From assembly GCA_030949705.1 (NCBI GenBank), contig JAUZSF010000003.1, positions 182,840 to 246,839 on the forward strand: a DNA stretch of 64,000 bases. Reading direction: 5' to 3'. The notes beneath the pieces were generated by a model. The model ran no database searches. It was not told the DNA's origin and saw nothing but the letters and a program-made list of their open reading frames with translations. Below are positions 17,737 through 26,793 of the stretch, in pieces. Position numbers and translations under genes: made by a program. This stretch comes from Robiginitomaculum sp. (GTDB taxonomy: Bacteria; Pseudomonadota; Alphaproteobacteria; Caulobacterales; Maricaulaceae). Numbering within the stretch: position 1 is the first letter of the stretch; each line of letters opens with the position of its first letter.

Positions 17737-20259
17737 ATGGCCCCTGATCTTAGTGCCGCTCTTGGCCCGACCAATACCGGCAAAACCTATTTGGCAGTGA
17801 CCCGCATGCTGGCCCATGCCGATGGGGTGATCGGTCTGCCTTTGCGCCTTTTGGCGCGCGAGGTTTATGACCGCATTGTACGCGAAAAAGGCGTTGAACA
17901 AGCCGCTCTGGTCACCGGCGAGGAACGCATTGTGCCCAAGAGTGCACGTTATTTTGCCTGCACCGCCGAGGCCATGCCGACGCATTTTCGTGGGCGGCCT
18001 TTTTGTTTTATGGCCATTGACGAAGTGCAGTTGTGTGCTGACCCGGAACGGGGCCATGTGTTCACCAACCATTTGCTGCACAGCCGGGGCAGTGAAGAAA
18101 CCCTGGTGCTGGGGGCCGCCACCATGCGCGGCGTATTGCATGGTCTGACCAATGCAGACCAGATCGAACCTCGGGAACGCTTTTCACAACTGAGCTGTAC
18201 CGGTGCTACCAAATTGTCCCGCCTGCCCAGGCGCAGTGCGGTCATCGCCTTTTCCGCCGAGGATGTTTATGCCATAGCCGAGCTGTTGCGCCGCCGCCAT
18301 GGTGGCGCCGCCGTGGTGATGGGTAGTTTAAGCCCGCGCACCCGCAATGCCCAGGCCGAATTGTTTCAGTCCGGCGATGTGGATTATCTGGTGGCCACTG
18401 ACGCCATTGGTATGGGCCTGAACATGGATGTGGATCATGTGGCCTTTGCCGCGGTAACCAAATTTGACGGCCAGCGTCGCCGACCATTGCGGGCTGATGA
18501 ACTGGGCCAGATTGCCGGACGCGCCGGGCGCTATCAGCGTGATGGTACCTTTGGCACCACCGCCAGCGCGCCACCCTTTGATGATGTTATGGCCCGCCGT
18601 CTGGAAGAGCATGACTATGACCGCGTGCGCATGCTCTATTGGCGCAACCGGATACTGGATTTTTACACCCCGTCAGCGCTTATCCGCTCTTTGCAGGAAC
18701 CGGCACCCCGTGAAGGTCTGGTGCGGGTCAGTCATGCCATTGATGAACAGGTGCTGGGTGTATTGGCGGAGCGGCCTGAATTTGCCGCTCATTTGGCTAC
18801 GCCCGACGGGGTGCGGCGTCTCTGGCAGGTATGTCAGATCCCTGATTTTCGCAAAAGCGGCCCCGATGCCCATGCGCGCCTGCTGGGCGATATATTTGCA
18901 CAGCTCAGCGGCCCGCGTAGCCGACTGGATGAAGACTGGCTGGCTGGCAAACTAAAGAGTCTGGATCATTTAAAAGGCGGGGTGGATGCCATTTCCTCCC
19001 GTCTGGCCCATGTGCGCACCTGGGCCTATTGCACCCATCGTGCCGACTGGGTGGGGGATGCGGTGCATTGGCAGGCCCGGGCCTCTGCGCTGGAAGAACG
19101 CCTGTCGGATGCCCTGCACGATCATTTGTTACAGCGCTTTGTTGACCAGCGGACCTCTGTTCTGGCCCGGGCGCTGAATGCCGGCGAAGAGGCCGATGCG
19201 GTGGTTCTGCCGGGGGGCGAGGTCAAGGTGCTGGACCATACCATCGGACAGCTGGAAGGCCTGTCGTTTCGTCCTGGCTCTGCGGCCCGGGATCTGGCGG
19301 GCAAGACCTTGCGCATGGTGGCCAGTGCTGCTCTGGCCCCTGAGATCAACCGCCGATTGGCGGCCATTGAGGCGGCCAAGGACGATGCCTTTATGTTGGA
19401 TGATGAGGGGGGCATCCAATGGGAGGGGGGCGCCATTGCCCGGCTGAAACCCGGCAGTGATCCACTCTTTCCCAAGATTGCATTGATCGGTGGCCAATTG
19501 GGCCATGATGCGGCGCTGGGCAAGGCCGAAGGGCGGGTGCAAAACTGGGTCGATGCCATGATTGCCCGTGAATTAAAGCCGTTAATGGGGTTGCGGGCCA
19601 AGGTGGATGAAGGGGTGATTACCGGGCTGGGCCGCGGGCTGGGCTTTCGCCTGATCGAGGCCATGGGCTCTTTGCCGCGGACGCAGATTGCCGACGAGCT
19701 GCGTGACCTGGACCAACCCAGCCGCCATTCACTTCGCCAATGCGGGGTACGCTTTGGGGCTTTCCACGTGTTTATGCCGGCTTTGATCAGGCCCGCTCCG
19801 GCACGTCTTCTTTCTTTGTTGCATGCGCTAAATACAGACGAAAATGCCAGGGCGTTTTTGCCGCGCCCGGGCCTGACGGCCTATGTCACCCAAGAAGCCG
19901 TATCGGCGACAGCCGCGCGCAAAGCCGGTTATGCGCTTTTCTCGCGCCGTTTGGTGCGTATTGACATTCTGGAACGGTTGGCCGACCTGATCCGCGAAGC
20001 GCAAAAGGCGCACAAGGGCGGCGCTTTTGCACCCAATGAGGCCATGCTGTCCCTGTTGGGGTGCTCTCATGATGATCTGGGCCAAGTTCTGACAGCCCTG
20101 AAATATAAACGTAAAACCAAAATGGATGATGAGGGCAAGGGCGAAACCTGGGTGCCGGTGCGTGTGGGGCGTAAAAAACCGGCAAAAAAGAAAAAGACCA
20201 CCCCCAAGGCCGTGGTCGATCCCAACTCGCCTTTTGCGGTTTTGCAGGCCCTTAAATGA
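17737..20259 (+). CDS. SUV3-like DExH RNA helicase
   Basis: A cytoplasmic ATP-dependent helicase resembling the mitochondrial degradosome helicase SUV3, 840 residues. Walker A GPTNTGKT lies at about residues 10-17, the DExH-box equivalent is FMAIDEVQLCADPERG, and the motif VI region is LGQIAGRAGRYQRDGTFG. Further on, GMGLNMDVDHVAFAAVTKFDG matches the SUV3 pattern. The C-terminal tail is rich in Lys (RKKPAKKKKTTPKAVV). It overlaps the S4 gene by four bases and leads a run with the S4 and TerB-like genes, consistent with RNA metabolism. Confidence 0.9.
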   Translation: MAPDLSAALGPTNTGKTYLAVTRMLAHADGVIGLPLRLLAREVYDRIVREKGVEQAALVTGEERIVPKSARYFACTAEAMPTHFRGRPFCFMAIDEVQLCADPERGHVFTNHLLHSRGSEETLVLGAATMRGVLHGLTNADQIEPRERFSQLSCTGATKLSRLPRRSAVIAFSAEDVYAIAELLRRRHGGAAVVMGSLSPRTRNAQAELFQSGDVDYLVATDAIGMGLNMDVDHVAFAAVTKFDGQRRRPLRADELGQIAGRAGRYQRDGTFGTTASAPPFDDVMARRLEEHDYDRVRMLYWRNRILDFYTPSALIRSLQEPAPREGLVRVSHAIDEQVLGVLAERPEFAAHLATPDGVRRLWQVCQIPDFRKSGPDAHARLLGDIFAQLSGPRSRLDEDWLAGKLKSLDHLKGGVDAISSRLAHVRTWAYCTHRADWVGDAVHWQARASALEERLSDALHDHLLQRFVDQRTSVLARALNAGEEADAVVLPGGEVKVLDHTIGQLEGLSFRPGSAARDLAGKTLRMVASAALAPEINRRLAAIEAAKDDAFMLDDEGGIQWEGGAIARLKPGSDPLFPKIALIGGQLGHDAALGKAEGRVQNWVDAMIARELKPLMGLRAKVDEGVITGLGRGLGFRLIEAMGSLPRTQIADELRDLDQPSRHSLRQCGVRFGAFHVFMPALIRPAPARLLSLLHALNTDENARAFLPRPGLTAYVTQEAVSATAARKAGYALFSRRLVRIDILERLADLIREAQKAHKGGAFAPNEAMLSLLGCSHDDLGQVLTALKYKRKTKMDDEGKGETWVPVRVGRKKPAKKKKTTPKAVVDPNSPFAVLQALK

Positions 20260-20549
20260 GCGAAAGGGCAAGCTCTCTTCGTCTGGATCTGTGGCTGTAC
20301 CGCACCCGATTTTTCAAAACCCGCACGCTGGCTACGGCCTTTGCGGCCAAGGGAAAGGTGCGGATCAGCCGGTTTGGGGCGGTCCGCCGGGCAAAAAATG
20401 GCGCCGTACAGGTGTTGGCAGATGATGTTTTGACCTTTGCCCAAAAACAAAGGATCATCATGATCAAGGTGTTGGCTATGCCGATGCGCCGTGGTCCGGC
20501 GGTTGAAGCAGTGCTATGCTATGAACCCCTGGAGGAAAAGAATGTTTGA
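20256..20549 (+). CDS. S4-domain RNA-binding protein (HslR/Hsp15-like)
   Basis: A 97-residue protein with an N-terminal S4 RNA-binding domain (about residues 6-70, LRLDLWLYRTRFFKTRTLATAFAAKGKVRISRFGAVRRAKNGAVQVLADD). It resembles Hsp15/HslR, which binds stalled 50S-nascent chain complexes. The start overlaps the helicase stop (ATGA), and the stop overlaps the next gene's start by eight bases, so the three genes are probably co-transcribed. Confidence 0.88.
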   Translation: MSERASSLRLDLWLYRTRFFKTRTLATAFAAKGKVRISRFGAVRRAKNGAVQVLADDVLTFAQKQRIIMIKVLAMPMRRGPAVEAVLCYEPLEEKNV

Positions 20550-21000
20550 GGCGATCAAGAAAATTTTTGGTGGCGCATCGGCAAAAACCGATGAGGCTTG
20601 TGATGGGGCCGAAGCGCGTGAATGTGCCATCGCCTTGCTGGTCGAGGCGGCGTTGTCGGATGGGATTTATGCCGATATCGAACAGGATATGATCAAAAAC
20701 ATTATTCGCGAGAGCTTTTCCATGGATGAAGAGGCCGCGGCCAGTTTGCTGGAAGCGGCCGAGCTGCGCGCCGAAATGGCGGTGGACCATTATGCGTTTA
20801 CCAATGTTATCAAAAAACATATGCCCAAATCCGAACGGGTGGCCCTGATCGGCCAGCTGTGGGATGTGACCTATGCCGATGGCGAGGAAAGCCCGTTTGA
20901 AGACAGCCTGATCCGCCGGGTGGCTTCTTTGCTGGCGGTTACTGATCATGAACGCGCCGAAGCCAAAAAAGCGTCGCTTGGCCGCAGGAAAGGCGGTTGA
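20542..21000 (+). CDS. TerB-family protein
   Basis: A 152-residue protein of the TerB/DUF533-like fold with mostly helical sequence and a repeated acidic 'DG' motif (ALSDGIYADIEQDMIKNIIRE, DVTYADGEESPFEDSLIRRV) as in tellurite-resistance TerB proteins. The ATG at 20542 (MFEAIKKIFGG) is preceded by GGAGGAAAAG; the longer frame upstream (20491) has no RBS. It has no signal peptide. Tellurite resistance should not be assumed for single TerB-domain proteins. Confidence 0.8.
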   Translation: MFEAIKKIFGGASAKTDEACDGAEARECAIALLVEAALSDGIYADIEQDMIKNIIRESFSMDEEAAASLLEAAELRAEMAVDHYAFTNVIKKHMPKSERVALIGQLWDVTYADGEESPFEDSLIRRVASLLAVTDHERAEAKKASLGRRKGG

Positions 21001-21054
21001 CAATCTGGCTGGGACGGCCACATACAGGCCCGCTTTTTCAATGGAATTTCCAAG

Positions 21055-21396
21055 ATGACCTATATTGTCACCGATGCCTGCATCGCCTGTAAATATACTG
21101 ATTGTGTCGAAGTCTGCCCGGTGGACTGTTTTTACGAGGGCGAGAACTTTCTCGTCATCCATCCGGACGAATGTATTGATTGCGGCGTGTGCGAACCTGA
21201 ATGCCCGGTAGAGGCCATCAAGCCGGATACTGAAGATGACCCCGATGGCAAATGGCTGGCCCTGAATACCAAGTTTGCCGAGATCTGGCCAAACATTACG
21301 GTGATGAAGCCTGCGCCGCCTGATGCGGACGCCAAAGCCAATGAAACCAACAAGTTTGAAAAGTACTTTTCAGAAAAGCCGGGAGAGGGGGATTAG
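21055..21396 (+). CDS. fdxA: 7Fe ferredoxin FdxA
   Basis: A soluble low-potential electron carrier with one [3Fe-4S] and one [4Fe-4S] cluster. The 113-residue protein has [18 protein letters not shown] and [15 protein letters not shown], the two cysteine clusters of this type, followed by the characteristic long C-terminal loop ([16 protein letters not shown]). The order helicase - S4 - fdxA - carD is commonly kept in alphaproteobacteria, with a TerB-like gene inserted here. Confidence 0.95.
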   Translation: MTYIVTDACIACKYTDCVEVCPVDCFYEGENFLVIHPDECIDCGVCEPECPVEAIKPDTEDDPDGKWLALNTKFAEIWPNITVMKPAPPDADAKANETNKFEKYFSEKPGEGD

Positions 21397-21636
21397 CCCC
21401 CCTGTCGAAGGTTTTGATCAAAGCCTTTGAAAACCCTCATTTTTGTGCTATAAGGTCCCTTATAGGCGTCATCCATGCGGCTATAAACGTATAGGTGTGC
21501 GCACTCCGGCAAGCCGGACCGCCAAAACGGAACGAAAATTTAAGGGCACAGAAAACGGGAAAATGTCACCGCAGGGTGGACCGGTTTTGTTTGTGCCAAA
21601 ATTAATGTGTGAAACAACAGCGAGTGAAGATTACCC
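21397..21636. promoter_or_regulatory. fdxA-carD intergenic region
   Basis: These 240 bases lie between fdxA and carD. A near-palindrome AAGGTTTTGATCAAAGCCTT at about 21408-21427 could act as a weak terminator of fdxA. A TATAAG near 21449 could be part of the carD promoter. No gene is evident. A complete promoter or terminator cannot be confirmed by reading. Confidence 0.35.
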
Positions 21637-22167
21637 ATGGCAAAAACCAGTTCTGCTAGAAAATTCAAGATCAATGATTACATCGTTTATCCTGCTCACG
21701 GCGTGGGTCGGATTTCCGCTGTTGAGGTCCAAACGGTGGCCGATATGGAACTCGAAGTGTATGTGATCCAGTTCGATCAGGACAAAATGGTCCTGCGGGT
21801 GCCGGTGCCGCGCGCCGAAAGCGGTGGCATGCGCGCCTTGTCTGAGCCCAGCATTGTCCAGAATGCCATGAAAACTCTCAAAGGGCGGCCGCGGATCAAG
21901 CGCACCATGTGGAGTCGCCGGGCGCAGGAATATGAAGCCAAGATCAATTCTGGCGATCTGATTTTTATTGCCGAAGTGGTTCGGGATCTGCACCGCAATG
22001 CCGATCAACCGGAGCAATCCTATTCCGAGCGCCAGTTGTATGAATCGGCCATTGATCGCATGGCCCGCGAAGTGGCTGCGGTGGAAAAAATCGAACGCGA
22101 TGCCGCCTTTGATAAATTGTCAAAAACCCTGGTGGCCAAGGCGGTTAGTGCAACCGCCGCTGCTTAA
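21637..22167 (+). CDS. carD: CarD family transcriptional regulator
   Basis: A 176-residue protein that binds RNA polymerase beta and stabilises open complexes. The N-terminal RNAP-interacting (RID) domain is recognised by FKINDYIVYPAHGVGRISAVEVQTV, and the C-terminal helical DNA-binding domain has TMWSRRAQEYEAKINSGDLIFIAEVVRDLHR and QSYSERQLYESAIDRMAREVAAVE. Both are diagnostic. A terminator follows closely. Confidence 0.95.
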   Translation: MAKTSSARKFKINDYIVYPAHGVGRISAVEVQTVADMELEVYVIQFDQDKMVLRVPVPRAESGGMRALSEPSIVQNAMKTLKGRPRIKRTMWSRRAQEYEAKINSGDLIFIAEVVRDLHRNADQPEQSYSERQLYESAIDRMAREVAAVEKIERDAAFDKLSKTLVAKAVSATAAA

Positions 22168-22190
22168 AATCCAGTAATTGTTTCAAAGGA

Positions 22191-22218
22191 CCCGGCATTT
22201 TGCGATGCCGGGTTTTTT
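22191..22218 (+). terminator. Rho-independent terminator of carD
   Basis: Stem CCCGGCAT / ATGCCGGG with a TTTTGCG-like loop is followed by TTTTTT. It lies 23 bases after the carD stop and just before the convergent nuclease gene's end. Confidence 0.85.
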
Positions 22219-22222
22219 GTGT

Positions 22223-23029
22223 CTAATCCGATAAAATTTCCAGAGCCTCGGGGTGATCCAGATACAGGATGGGGCCATTCTGGGTACGGATCAGGCCGCG
22301 GGCACGAACCCGTACACCTGACAAGCCGGCCAGATTGATCCCGGCGCGTTCAAAACGCCTTGCATCTTTGGGGGCAATGCTGATGGTGAAATCCTCTCGC
22401 CAGTCAGACCCAAAGTTTAAATACACTCGCTTTTGTACGATGGCGGCATCGACAATGCGGCCCTGTACAATCTGAAACGAACCGACCGAGGCGCCAATGG
22501 TTTGTGGATTGCGCACTGCATAATATGCTTCTGCCCAGATGCCGCGCCGGGCGGCTCTGGCGTTTTGCTCCAACCTTAATAATTCAGCCGCCTGGGCGTG
22601 ATTGTCACGCCAGGTGTGCACCCGGGCATGGCCGTGGCGGATCATGGCCCCTTGTATCCATACCGGATCTTCGTCCGGATCTGCCTGTGCATAAACTTGT
22701 GCTTTGAGGCGGTCATAGCGATCCGGGGCAGCCTCCTCAAAAGATAAGACCCGGTCCTGTATCAGGTGCGCCAAGGCGTTACGCGCTGTTCTCGCCAATG
22801 GCTCGGCATGGATGTCCTGATAGGCCATGCGGGGGGCATCTATGCTGCCTAGGCGCACGGTGCGGCCATCTTGCAAAGCAAAGCTCTGGCCGCTGATCAC
22901 CCGTGCTACACGGCCAGGGGGGATCACTTTTTTCTGCTTTTTTGCCCATGCCGGGGCACCACTGGCCAGCGCCATCACACCGCCCAACAGGGCGCGCCGC
23001 GACATCGGAGTTTTTGATTGCATGCCCAT
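22223..23029 (-). CDS. Exported SNase-like thermonuclease family protein
   Basis: A protein of about 268 residues with a twin-arginine signal (MSRRALLGGVMALASGAPAWA), so it is probably exported to the periplasm by Tat. The mature part has an SNase-type fold with GQSFALQDGRTVRLGSIDAP and DRVLSFEEAAPDRYDRLKAQVY, and an ending HPEALEILSD that may form an OB-like tail. Not all active-site residues of staphylococcal nuclease can be traced by eye. TTG at 23035 and ATG at 23029 or 23023 are possible starts; none has a strong RBS. Confidence 0.75.
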   Translation of the reverse strand: MGMQSKTPMSRRALLGGVMALASGAPAWAKKQKKVIPPGRVARVISGQSFALQDGRTVRLGSIDAPRMAYQDIHAEPLARTARNALAHLIQDRVLSFEEAAPDRYDRLKAQVYAQADPDEDPVWIQGAMIRHGHARVHTWRDNHAQAAELLRLEQNARAARRGIWAEAYYAVRNPQTIGASVGSFQIVQGRIVDAAIVQKRVYLNFGSDWREDFTISIAPKDARRFERAGINLAGLSGVRVRARGLIRTQNGPILYLDHPEALEILSD

Positions 23030-23092
23030 TGCCAATAAGGGTGCACGGGAATGGGCGTCAATTCAACTCTGCCGAACGCCGGCCATTATGGC

Positions 23093-23806
23093 TTAGGTAT
23101 CCCAGCCCATATACCGGGAGGTCATGCCGATGGAATTAATGATTCCGTGCAACAGGATAATCGGCCACAAATTGCGCTTGAACACCAAGAACATGGCACC
23201 AAAGGCCAGCGCGATGGCACCGGTAACAATAAAGCCGCGCAAGCCCTGATAATACATATGCCCATAACCAAACAAAAGCGCCGGCAGAAGCACGGCCAAA
23301 ATACTGGTCATTGGCAGGCCCTTGAAGGCGGCTTGTAAACGGGTGATCAGAAATCCCCGAAAGAACATTTCCTCGCCAAAGGTGGACGCGGTCCAGACGA
23401 TGCCCATCCAAAGCAAATAATGGGGCAGGCTGCCCGCTATATCGCCCCAGCGTTCTTCAACACCGGCGGGGATTTCGGTCATGACAGTCAACCCCAGCGC
23501 CTCGCTTATCAAAAAGATGGGGGCTAGAACGGCGGCAAAGGCCAGAAAAACCAGGAAGGCCTGGGGGATTACCATCAGTTTGGCCTTGATACCGGGCAAG
23601 GCGCGCAGCCCCATATCTGACCAACTTAGCCCGCGAAACCGCATATACCCCGTCAGGATAACCAAAACGGTGACGAGCGATACCGGCCCCGCAAAACGCC
23701 AAATGAGTGGGTCCAGAACTCGTTTGAGTATAAGGGCGAAGGCAACAAATCCGATCACTTCTATAAAGGCGATCAGTTTTTCATATTTTTGGGTATTGGG
23801 CATCAT
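23093..23806 (-). CDS. CPBP family intramembrane metalloprotease
   Basis: A 237-residue inner-membrane protein with about seven hydrophobic segments. The CPBP signature is present: GEEMFFRGFLITRLQA (EExxxR), LLFGYGHMYYQG (HxxxY-type His) and PIILLHGIINSIGM (HxxxN). CPBP proteases act on membrane substrates; the bacterial targets are mostly unknown. It is preceded by a putative terminator of the AraC gene. Confidence 0.88.
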   Translation of the reverse strand: MMPNTQKYEKLIAFIEVIGFVAFALILKRVLDPLIWRFAGPVSLVTVLVILTGYMRFRGLSWSDMGLRALPGIKAKLMVIPQAFLVFLAFAAVLAPIFLISEALGLTVMTEIPAGVEERWGDIAGSLPHYLLWMGIVWTASTFGEEMFFRGFLITRLQAAFKGLPMTSILAVLLPALLFGYGHMYYQGLRGFIVTGAIALAFGAMFLVFKRNLWPIILLHGIINSIGMTSRYMGWDT

Positions 23807-23813
23807 ATCTCAC

Positions 23814-23838
23814 AAAAAAAGGCGTGCTAACGACACGC
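23814..23838 (-). terminator. Rho-independent terminator of the AraC gene
   Basis: In the minus direction GCGTG-loop-CACGC is followed by TTTTTTT. It lies about 70 bases beyond the AraC stop and upstream of the CPBP gene. Confidence 0.7.
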
Positions 23839-23907
23839 TCATATGGTTCTGACCTTCAATGGGGCACACGGCGGCAGGGGTTTATTGAACGATTGTGCGC
23901 GTTCGGC

Positions 23908-24711
23908 TCAAGCGAAGTTGGCGGTCCATTGTTTGGGGGTCAGGCCATAGGCCTTTTTGAAGTGGCGGGTGAAATGGCTTTGGTCAGAAAACGTGCAGGC
24001 GATGGCCGTTTGTGCAATGGAATTGCCCGTAATCATCATCATGCGTGCCTGATCCAGTCGTCGCATGACCAGATAGCGATAGGGGCTGGTGCCAAACATG
24101 GTTCTGAAATGCCGGGATAATTCCCAGCGATCACAATCAGAAATTTTTCCCAGCACATCCAGTGTGATCTCCTCATCCATATGGTCGTGGATGAATTGCC
24201 GCGCCAATTCCGCCGCCTGACAGGCATGGCGTTTCAGCGGTTTTTGATCGTTGGTAATCTGCTCCATAACCATGGCCAGATTATAGACCGCATCCTGATA
24301 TTCCAGCGTTTCCAAAGGGCGATCCAGATTTTCCAGCAAGGGTAAAACCACCGCATACAATCTGGGGTCCAGTGAAATTCCCCCCTCGATAAAGGGCAGC
24401 GCTCTGCCGCCAAGCACACTTTGGATATGCGAGGGTTCAATATAGAGGGTGCGATAGCGAAACCCATCTTCTGTGCCGGCGCGGCCATCATGCAATTCGT
24501 CTGGATGAAGAACGACGATATTGCCGGGCAGGGCATTACGCGTCTGGCCCCGATAATCAAAACTCTGCACGCCCTGCATGGTAATGCCGATGGCATAGGT
24601 GTCATGGCGATGAGGCGCATAGGCGTTGCCGGTAAAAAACGCCTCCAGCCGATGCGCCTGAGGGGGGCAATGGTGTGCAGCTTTGAGCGAAGATGAAGGG
24701 TCTGGTGCCAT
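23908..24711 (-). CDS. AraC family transcriptional regulator
   Basis: A 267-residue regulator with an N-terminal cupin-like sensor (HRHDTYAIGITMQGVQSFDYRG, NIVVLHPDELHDG) and two C-terminal helix-turn-helix motifs (VLGKISDCDRWELSRHFRTMFGTSPYRYL and IAQTAIACTFSDQSHFTRHFKKAYGLTPKQW). This pattern is typical of regulators responding to small aromatic or amino compounds. Its ATG overlaps the stop of the phnA remnant (TAATG), so the two were probably an operon. The target is unknown. Confidence 0.88.
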   Translation of the reverse strand: MAPDPSSSLKAAHHCPPQAHRLEAFFTGNAYAPHRHDTYAIGITMQGVQSFDYRGQTRNALPGNIVVLHPDELHDGRAGTEDGFRYRTLYIEPSHIQSVLGGRALPFIEGGISLDPRLYAVVLPLLENLDRPLETLEYQDAVYNLAMVMEQITNDQKPLKRHACQAAELARQFIHDHMDEEITLDVLGKISDCDRWELSRHFRTMFGTSPYRYLVMRRLDQARMMMITGNSIAQTAIACTFSDQSHFTRHFKKAYGLTPKQWTANFA

Positions 24712-24979
24712 TAAATCTTTTTGACAAACTCAGATTTCAGCTTCATCGCCCCGATGCCAGGGATTTTACAATCAATATCATGATCGCCATCCACCAGGCG
24801 AATGTTCTTGACCTTGGTGCCAACCTTGACCACCAAAGATGTACCCTTGACCTTCAAGTCCTTGATCACGGTAATGGTGTCGCCATCATTTAGAGGATTG
24901 CCATTGGCATCTTTGATGGCCTTGTCGCCCTCTGCCGGGCCGGTGTCGCCGGCGTTCCACTCGTGGGCGCATTCCGGAC
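24711..24979 (-). pseudogene. 3' fragment of phnA/yjdM (alkylphosphonate utilisation-type protein)
   Basis: The minus strand here encodes about 88 residues of the PhnA/YjdM C-terminal domain ([44 protein letters not shown]) down to KSEFVKKI and a stop that overlaps the AraC start. The N-terminal cysteine-rich start is missing because the IS3 element begins at 24980. It is therefore a truncated gene. The name refers to family similarity only, because PhnA's role in phosphonate metabolism is not established. Confidence 0.8.
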
Positions 24980-25059
24980 TGAGCTACTCCCCGGAAATCG
25001 GACACTGACATAAGCTATGATTTGTTGTCTGCTGATCTTCGACAAAGAGGAGATCAGAG

Positions 25060-25352
25060 ATGTCGAAACGCAAGCAACATGCGCCGGAGTTTAAGGCGAA
25101 GGTGGCACTGGAGGCCCTGAAGGGTGAACAGACGGTGAGCGAGCTGGCGAGCCGGTTCGGGGTTCACCCCACGATGATCCACCAGTGGAAGAAGGCCCTG
25201 CTCGAAGGTGCCTGCGGTGTGTTTGAGCGTGGCCACAGGAAAAAGCCGGAGGTTGACGAAGAGCAACTGAAAGACTTGCATGCCAAGATCGGGGAACTGG
25301 CCGTCGCCAATGATTTTTGGCACGAAAGCTCAAACCCTGGGGCGCAAAGTGA
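25060..25352 (+). CDS. IS3 transposase orfA, frameshifted near its end
   Basis: The DNA-binding part of the IS3 transposase with a helix-turn-helix (VSELASRFGVHPTMIHQWKKAL) and a leucine-zipper-like tail. The frame as written continues to 25368 with a nonsense end (NDFWHESSNPGAQ). Adding one T to the T5 run at 25314-25318 gives DFLARKLKPWGAK and a stop at 25350-25352 that overlaps the orfB GTG. Confidence 0.85.
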
Positions 25353-26211
25353 GGCTGGGCATGATTGAGCGCCATCATCCCCAGCTGTCCATTGGCAAAC
25401 AATGCCGTTTGCTATCGATCTCACGGTCATCGTTCTATTACACCCCCAAGGGCGAAAGCGGACAAAATCTGACCCTGATGAGGTTGATTGATGAGCAGTT
25501 TTTGGAAACACCGTTCTATGGTGTCCGCCAGATGACCTGGCACCTGAGGAATGAAGGCCATCTGGTCAATGAGAAACGCATTCGCCGTTTGATGCGTCTC
25601 ATGGGGCTGATGCCGATCTACCAGAAGCCCAATACTAGTAAGGCTCATAAGGGGCACAAGATTTACCCCTATCTGTTACGGGGTTGCGGGTGGGGCGCCC
25701 AAACCAGGTCTGGTGCACCGACATCACCTATTTGCCTATGCGGCGTGGATTTTTGTATCTGATAGCCATCATGGACTGGCACACCCGCAAGGTGCTGGCC
25801 TGGCGCCTCTCGAACACGTTGGAGGCTGACTTCTGTGTCGAAGCCCTGAACGAAGCTATCCACCGCTTCGGACCACCTGAGATTATGAACACGGATCAAG
25901 GCAGCCAGTTTACATCCTTTCTCTGGACGGATCGTGTAAATCGGGCAGGCATCAAAATATCGATGGATGGCAAGGGCCGGTTTCTCGATAATATCTTTGT
26001 GGAACGGCTCTGGCGATCCCTCAAATACGAATGTGTTTATCTGCACGCCTGGGAAAGCGGTTCACAAGCCAAAGCAGGGATCAAGAAATGGATGGAGTTC
26101 TATAATCGCAAACGCCCACATTCTGCCCTTGCTGGAAAACCACCTGCCGTGGTCTACTGGCAGAAACTTGAAACAACAAACCCCGATCAGCAGGAGCAAA
26201 AAGTAGCTTAA
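25349..26211 (+). CDS. IS3 transposase orfB, frameshifted at a G4 run
   Basis: The integrase part of the IS3 transposase. Its first frame carries VRLGMIERHHPQLSIGKQCRLLSISRSSFYYTP and the HTH_21-like region, ending incorrectly at about 25762. The second frame carries the catalytic core: WCTDITYLPM, NTDQGSQFTS and DNIFVERLWRSLKYECVY, i.e. the D,D,E triad. One G inserted in the G4 run at 25680-25683 gives LLRGLRVGRPNQVWCTD and a single orfB of about 287 residues. Confidence 0.85.
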
Positions 26212-26250
26212 GTTACGCCAGAAACTGTCCAACCATTGGGGAGTAGCTCA

Positions 26251-26431
26251 GCTGGTCCTGTTTTGCAATTGCCTTGACACAAAAATCTTGCAACACATCC
26301 TTAGCATCGTCCACGTTGCCCATACGTTTTGTGAGAAAGCCCAAAAATTCTTCATGATGTTTGGACAATGCCGCCCCCACTTCAGGATGGGGGGCGCTGG
26401 GGGCGTTTTGCATTGTTGGTTGCTTTGGCAT
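26251..26431 (-). pseudogene. 5' fragment of an ECF sigma-70 factor
   Basis: Sixty residues from the ATG at 26431 include HHEEFLGFLTKRMGNVDDAKDVLQDFCVKAIAKQDQ, which resembles sigma-70 region 2.1-2.2 of ECF sigma factors. The frame then runs into the IS3 right repeat and ends in IS sequence. The remainder (regions 2.3-4) is lost, so it is non-functional. With the phnA remnant it shows that this locus was rearranged by the IS3 element. Confidence 0.6.
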
Positions 26432-26459
26432 GGTTCAGCTCTCTGAATCACCACGAAGA

Positions 26460-26780
26460 ATTTACCGATAAGACAGTTCTGCCATCAAGGCATCTGCATG
26501 ATAAGCCTTCATAGTCGTATTCATAAGGTGGTTTATACAACCTGTCTTGCCTCAGCGGTTGAAATAATTGTAACAGGTGATCAGTGGTTCGTAACGTGTC
26601 GGCAGATCACACCATGGTGCCCCTGAACGCAGAATCCGGTATATCCCGTGCAATACCCGTGATCCTCCACCCGGGGCATGCCGCGGGATTGATCTGGCAA
26701 TAAAGATCAATAACTGCCCATTCAAATCGGGTAAGGTTGTGACGCATCAATCCGACTTTACTTTGGCAATTTTATTTGTT
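26460..26780 (-). pseudogene. Degenerate IS5-type transposase remnant
   Basis: On the minus strand, MRHNLTRFEWAVIDLYCQIN (ending near 26680) resembles the N-terminus of IS5/IS427 transposases. In another frame, VLHGIYRILRSGAPWCDLPT and RYEPLITCYNYFNR continue the family with a stop inside. At least one frameshift and one stop break it. The C-terminal domain is missing and only about 80 codons remain. It lies between the ECF sigma fragment and the IS630 element. The limits are approximate. Confidence 0.6.
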
Positions 26781-26793
26781 GGCCCACGGCCTA

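Larger units (their letters stand above)
24980..26250 (+). mobile_element. IS3-family insertion sequence
   Basis: The element is bounded by inverted repeats TGAGCTACTCCCC at 24980-24992 and its complement at 26238-26250. It contains orfA and orfB in the usual overlapping arrangement. I see no short target duplication: the left flank reads TTCCGGAC and the right flank GCTGGTCC. It separates a phnA remnant from an ECF sigma remnant, so it may mark a deletion. Confidence 0.88.

Noticed and set aside
20491..20541. Upstream extension of the TerB-like gene
   Set aside because: It runs within the S4 gene's codons without a ribosome-binding site; ATG at 20542 has GGAGG.
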